A stretch of 64,000 bases of DNA from Cognatundibacterium jejuense (lineage in GTDB: Bacteria; Pseudomonadota; Gammaproteobacteria; Burkholderiales; Burkholderiaceae_D). The notes below the pieces were generated by a model. That model worked only from the letters and a program-made list of their open reading frames with translations. It had not been told where the DNA came from and searched no databases. A program made the translations under genes and the position numbers. Of the stretch, positions 60,566-64,000 are shown in pieces (positions within the stretch are counted from its first letter, which is position 1; the number at the start of each line of letters is the position of its first letter). The stretch lies in assembly GCF_014284255.1 (NCBI RefSeq), contig NZ_JACOFV010000005.1, positions 62,001-126,000 on the forward strand, read 5' to 3'.

Positions 60566-60830
60566 GTTTTGGTGCTCGCGGACGTGTCCATGTCTGCGGT
60601 TAAACGGGAAACATGATGTTATTTCTGTATCAAATCAATCAGGCTTTGTCGCTGTATCGCATCGCTATGTTGATTTCAAATAAGACTTAACGTGAATGTG
60701 CTGCCCCCGCAACGGTGAACAAATTGCTGAACTTAGTGCTCAGCCAGCCATCTTCCAATACCACTGTGCTATTTGCATGGGAAGGTCAGATGGTGATATT
60801 TGTCAGCCCGGATACCGGCCAGAATACGTG
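60566..60830 (+). ncRNA. Cobalamin (adenosylcobalamin) riboswitch
   Basis: The conserved pieces appear in order: a GGTGCTCGCGGAC entry, TTAAACGGGAAAC, GCTGCCCCCGCAACGGTGA, a B12-box-like AATACCACTGTGC and CAGCCCGGATACCGGCC at the 3' end. Spacing fits the family. It lies upstream of btuB, so high intracellular cobalamin should repress the uptake genes. It fills most of the 507-bp gap between the PilZ gene and btuB. Confidence 0.93.
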
Positions 60831-60984
60831 AAGTAATACGAACGGGGAGTTTCGTCGTTAGCTGACGCCAGGCGTCTGACTAAGTTTGGGTAGTGTAAGC
60901 ACCCGACGATCTTTGTTCTGCGATTATTTTGTTCTATGCAGCCTGCGGGGACGTTGGCTGCGTGCTCTATTTATTATCTATATC

Positions 60985-62835
60985 ATGAATCTAGTTTTAA
61001 AACCTCTTGCCATTTCTTTGGCTGTGGCTGCCGCTTTTTCAGCGAATGCCTCCGCGCAATCTGTCCCAAATAATGCACAAAATGTCGTTGTAACCGCTGG
61101 CCGTCAGGTTCAGGCCGCCAAAGATGTGTTGGCAGACAATGTCGTTATCACTTCTGAGCAAATTGCAAACGCAGGTTCCGAATCTTTGGTTGATTTGCTG
61201 CAACAACAACGTGGTATTGAAATTACCCGTAATGGTGGCGCTGGCACGACTTCTTCCGTGTTAATGCGCGGTGGCAGCAATGCGCAAAACGTGGTCTTGA
61301 TTGACGGTGTACGGTACAGCTCATCCACACTCGGCGGTGCTAGCTGGGAAACCATTCCACTTGGACAGATCGACCACATTGAAATCGTCTACGGACCACT
61401 CTCGAGTTTGTATGGTGCTGATGCAATGGGCGGCGTGATTCAGATTTTTACTAAAAAAGGCAATGGCCCTGCAGCATTGACAGCTTCTGTTGGTGCCGGT
61501 AGTTATGGTTTGCGTAAAATGCAGGCGGGTGTTTCTGGCTCATCCGGCAATGAATTCAATTATGCGTTGAACGTCGGTCATGAAAACAATATTGGTTTTT
61601 CTGCGACCAATCCGAATGCCGGAAAATATAGCTATAACGCGGACAAGGATGGCTATAAACTTGATAGCGCAAGTGGTAATTTCAACTGGCAATTGGCGCC
61701 AGGATATGAAACTGGTGTGAAGTTCATGCAAAGCCGACTGAACGCGCAGTTTGACGCAGGTTCATCGTATGATGACCACTCCGTTGAACAGTTGCAAACC
61801 ATTGCTGTATATGGCAAAGCAAAGGTCAATGACATCTGGACGGCTAATCTGCAAGTTGCTCAGTCGAATACGCTCGGCTATACCGATGCTTCATATGGTC
61901 AAAGTCAGATCGATACGCATCAGAATCTGTTCAGCTTACAAAATGATATTCGCCTTGGTAAAGACGTATTACAAGTGATCGCAGAAAGTCGTCAAGAAAA
62001 AGTCAGAGGTACTACTGCAGAATTGAACCAGAAACGCACCACTAATTCAGTTGCAGCTTCTTACGTATGGAAGTTAGACGCCCATTTAGCTAGTGTTAGC
62101 ATTCGTAATGATAATAGCTCTGTGTACGGTTCAAATACGACTGGCAGCCTTGCTTATGGCTATCGTTTGACGCCAGACTGGCGCGTCAATGCCAGCTACG
62201 GCACAAGCTTCCGTGCGCCGACTTTTAATGAGCTTTACTATCCAGGCTATGGTATTGCGAGTAACCAGCCGGAAAAAGCAAAAAATGCTGAAATCGGCGT
62301 GTATTACGAGCAAGGCAGCAGCCAATTAAGTGCCGTCTATTACCAGAATAAAGCAACTAATTTATTGGTCAGCACCAATGTTTGTCCAGTTCAACAATCT
62401 ACGCATCGATACGGGTGTGCTTATAACGTCGACAAAGCAACCATGTCTGGTTTGACCTTGGGTGCCAATACCCGTTTCGGTGACCTGGCTTTGCGCGGCG
62501 CTTTAGATATCCAGAATCCGGTCGATGATACAACAGGCAAACGTCTGGCACGTCGCGCTAAGCAGCATGCGAGCTTTTCTGCCGAATATACTTTGGCACA
62601 AGCGAAACTCGGCGTAGAAACAATTTTCTCTGGCGATCGTTTTGATAACGTCACTAACACGCGTACATTGAGCGGTTATAGCCTGATGAATTTGTATGGC
62701 ACTTATGCGTTGAACAAAGATCTGTCCGCGGTAGCACGTTGGAATAACGCGTTAAACAAAGATTATGCTTTGGCATATGGTTACAACACGCCAGGTTCGA
62801 ATGTGTATGTTGGCCTGAACTACGGTTTCAAATAA
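60985..62835 (+). CDS. btuB: TonB-dependent vitamin B12 outer-membrane receptor
   Basis: A 616-residue outer-membrane beta-barrel that imports cobalamin with TonB energy. It has a signal peptide (cleavage near NASAQ, residue ~24), a TonB box NVVVTAGR at ~33-40, a plug domain (LVDLLQQQRGIEI, VLMRGGSNAQNVVLIDGVR) and a long barrel ending in Tyr-Gly-Phe-Lys. The open frame continues upstream, but the ATG at 60985 starts the signal peptide. The riboswitch in the leader identifies the substrate as B12. A cysteine pair lies in one extracellular-type loop (CPVQQ...YGCAY). Confidence 0.94.
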   Translation: MNLVLKPLAISLAVAAAFSANASAQSVPNNAQNVVVTAGRQVQAAKDVLADNVVITSEQIANAGSESLVDLLQQQRGIEITRNGGAGTTSSVLMRGGSNAQNVVLIDGVRYSSSTLGGASWETIPLGQIDHIEIVYGPLSSLYGADAMGGVIQIFTKKGNGPAALTASVGAGSYGLRKMQAGVSGSSGNEFNYALNVGHENNIGFSATNPNAGKYSYNADKDGYKLDSASGNFNWQLAPGYETGVKFMQSRLNAQFDAGSSYDDHSVEQLQTIAVYGKAKVNDIWTANLQVAQSNTLGYTDASYGQSQIDTHQNLFSLQNDIRLGKDVLQVIAESRQEKVRGTTAELNQKRTTNSVAASYVWKLDAHLASVSIRNDNSSVYGSNTTGSLAYGYRLTPDWRVNASYGTSFRAPTFNELYYPGYGIASNQPEKAKNAEIGVYYEQGSSQLSAVYYQNKATNLLVSTNVCPVQQSTHRYGCAYNVDKATMSGLTLGANTRFGDLALRGALDIQNPVDDTTGKRLARRAKQHASFSAEYTLAQAKLGVETIFSGDRFDNVTNTRTLSGYSLMNLYGTYALNKDLSAVARWNNALNKDYALAYGYNTPGSNVYVGLNYGFK

Positions 62836-62848
62836 ATCAGGATAGTCG

Positions 62849-62896
62849 AAAAATCATCCCGGCAAAGTTAGTGTTACTCGCTGGGATGGTTTTTTC
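62849..62896 (+). terminator. Terminator of btuB
   Basis: AAAAATCATCCC pairs with GGGATGGTTTTTT around a 26-base loop that may contain an inner stem. It lies 13 bp after the btuB stop. Read-through to the permease gene is possible. Confidence 0.7.
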
Positions 62897-63094
62897 AGAG
62901 CGGGAATTTCAAAGTAGTACCAGATGTTTTAACGAAAATTCGGTGACCTCGCACGATCTTGGAAACCAATTTTTTGATGCAAAGGCTAAACGCTAAATTT
63001 GATTGTCAGCGTTTAGCCAATTTTTAAGCCAGAGTGACGAAACTGTCTGTCAGTATTTTCGTTTCTTTCGCTTCCCCATTTTTATGGTTCAGGC

Positions 63095-64000
63095 ATGACA
63101 AAAATGTCTCTGTGTTCTTTTCGTCAGGTTCCGCACCAGCCTTTGCTCTTGGCTGCGAAGCGCGCCAGTCTGATTATTCCTCTTTTAATTTTCTTATCTG
63201 TTTTCAGCATTGTCATTGCCTGCCTGACCGGCTCGGTGAGTTTGAGTCTGAGCGAATTGTGGCATGCCATGATGGAGCTGATACATGGAGAGCCCTCGTC
63301 ACTCGCTGCCAGTTTGTTGGAACTGCGACTCGGGCGTGCTTTGAGTGGCTTTATTACTGGTGCCACGTTGGCGCTCTCTGGCGTCATGATGCAGGCCTTA
63401 TTGCGTAATCCGCTCGCTGATCCGTATGTGCTCGGGATTTCTGGTGGTGCGTCGGTTGGCGCTTTGGCGATGATTTTATTTTATGGCGCGTTCTGGATGG
63501 TCGATTTAGCAGCGTTTGCCGGCGCGATCGCTGTTGCCTTGTTATTGTTTGCATTGGCATATCGCGATTTGCGCGGTAGTGGTAGCAGCGATGGTAGTGC
63601 GCCGATTTTATTGCTGACGGGGGTGATTGTAGCGTCTGGTTGTGGTGCCTTGATTACGCTCATGCTGTCAGTTGCACCAGACAGCCGTTTGCGCGGTATG
63701 GTGTTTTGGATGATCGGTGACTTGTCGAACACGCAGGGCAGCTCTATGCCCTGGATCGTTGGCGTGTTGGTATTGATATTTGCGATGCGTAATGCGCGTG
63801 GCATCAATGTAGCGGCAATGCATGCGGACAACGCCACGACGCTGGGTGTGAATATCGGTCGCTTACGCCAGTTATTATTTTTGTGCTCAGCTTTGCTGAC
63901 GGCAAGTGCTGTGAGTACTGCGGGCAGCATTGGTTTTGTTGGTTTGATTATGCCGCATGCATGCCGCTTTGCATTGGGGCCTGATCATCGCTTGTTGATT
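63095..64000 (+). CDS. btuC: FecCD/BtuC-type ABC transporter permease, 3' end outside window
   Basis: An in-frame coding region of 302 codons runs to the window edge with no stop. The protein has multiple hydrophobic helices and FecCD signatures: LRLGRALSGFITGATLALSGVMMQALLRNPLADPYVLGISGGAS (core GVMMQALLRNPLADP) and the late STAGSIGFVGLIMPHACR. Starts at 63095 and 63104 are both possible. With btuB and the cobalamin riboswitch just upstream it most likely moves B12 across the inner membrane, although the family also covers iron-siderophore permeases. The ATPase and binding protein should follow downstream. Confidence 0.9.
   Translation, partial: MTKMSLCSFRQVPHQPLLLAAKRASLIIPLLIFLSVFSIVIACLTGSVSLSLSELWHAMMELIHGEPSSLAASLLELRLGRALSGFITGATLALSGVMMQALLRNPLADPYVLGISGGASVGALAMILFYGAFWMVDLAAFAGAIAVALLLFALAYRDLRGSGSSDGSAPILLLTGVIVASGCGALITLMLSVAPDSRLRGMVFWMIGDLSNTQGSSMPWIVGVLVLIFAMRNARGINVAAMHADNATTLGVNIGRLRQLLFLCSALLTASAVSTAGSIGFVGLIMPHACRFALGPDHRLLI

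Noticed and set aside
63034..63408. 124-codon frame at the start of the permease region
   Set aside because: It reads a different frame from the FecCD permease, whose frame is open and family-like to the window edge.

Overview
The window is 64 kb of a Gram-negative chromosome. Protein families, operon order and many base-paired terminators fit a betaproteobacterium of the Burkholderiales, plausibly Oxalobacteraceae (Undibacterium/Herminiimonas-like). This placement is inference from gene order (for example rluE-icd-csp-clpS-clpA, ribF-ileS-lspA-coaBC-dut) and from moderate base composition; no rRNA is present to confirm it. I saw no tRNA, rRNA, CRISPR array, transposase or phage gene.

Layout: 1-4.6 kb, histidine catabolism (hutU partial, hutH, hutD, hutI). 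4.8-8.5 kb, a giant DUF748/AsmA-like envelope protein. 8.7-10.8 kb, a two-gene signalling operon (receiver plus Hpt-REC-REC-GGDEF diguanylate cyclase). 10.9-15.3 kb, parC and parE (topoisomerase IV). 15.4-20.4 kb, a degenerate receiver protein, a CoxE-like VWA protein, an acetyltransferase, rpsT, DUF192, a tiny secreted Ala/Lys-rich protein and rluE. 20.6-25.8 kb, icd, a cold-shock protein, clpS-clpA and a 92-residue unknown. 25.8-34 kb (minus strand), a SulP transporter, dut, coaBC, lspA, ileS and ribF. 34.3-37.8 kb, a small Cys-rich protein, a methyltransferase and a DUF885 protein.

38.3-49.4 kb is the main accessory module: a divergent 2-aminoethylphosphonate (AEP) catabolism cluster. Minus strand: phnR (GntR), phnA, phnY, a PhnZ-like HD oxygenase and an FAD amine oxidoreductase. 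Plus strand: phnS, phnT, a fused phnU permease and phnW. AEP would be imported by PhnS/T/U, transaminated by PhnW, oxidised by PhnY to phosphonoacetate and cleaved by PhnA. The HD oxygenase and FAD enzyme would add entry points for hydroxylated or N-substituted aminophosphonates. The whole module is bracketed by two direct copies of a ~165-177 bp structured repeat, one just beyond each end. This is the most interesting observation in the window.

49.7-60.5 kb returns to core functions: rsmE, tkt, a GNAT enzyme, gap, a compact lepB, DUF2845, an IclR regulator, dgkA, cobT, cobS, cobC and a PilZ protein. 60.5-64 kb holds a cobalamin riboswitch, btuB and the start of a BtuC-type permease, so B12 uptake and nucleotide-loop assembly lie side by side. 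A further genome-style feature is a set of short-period (7-12 bp) imperfect tandem arrays in at least eight intergenic spacers.
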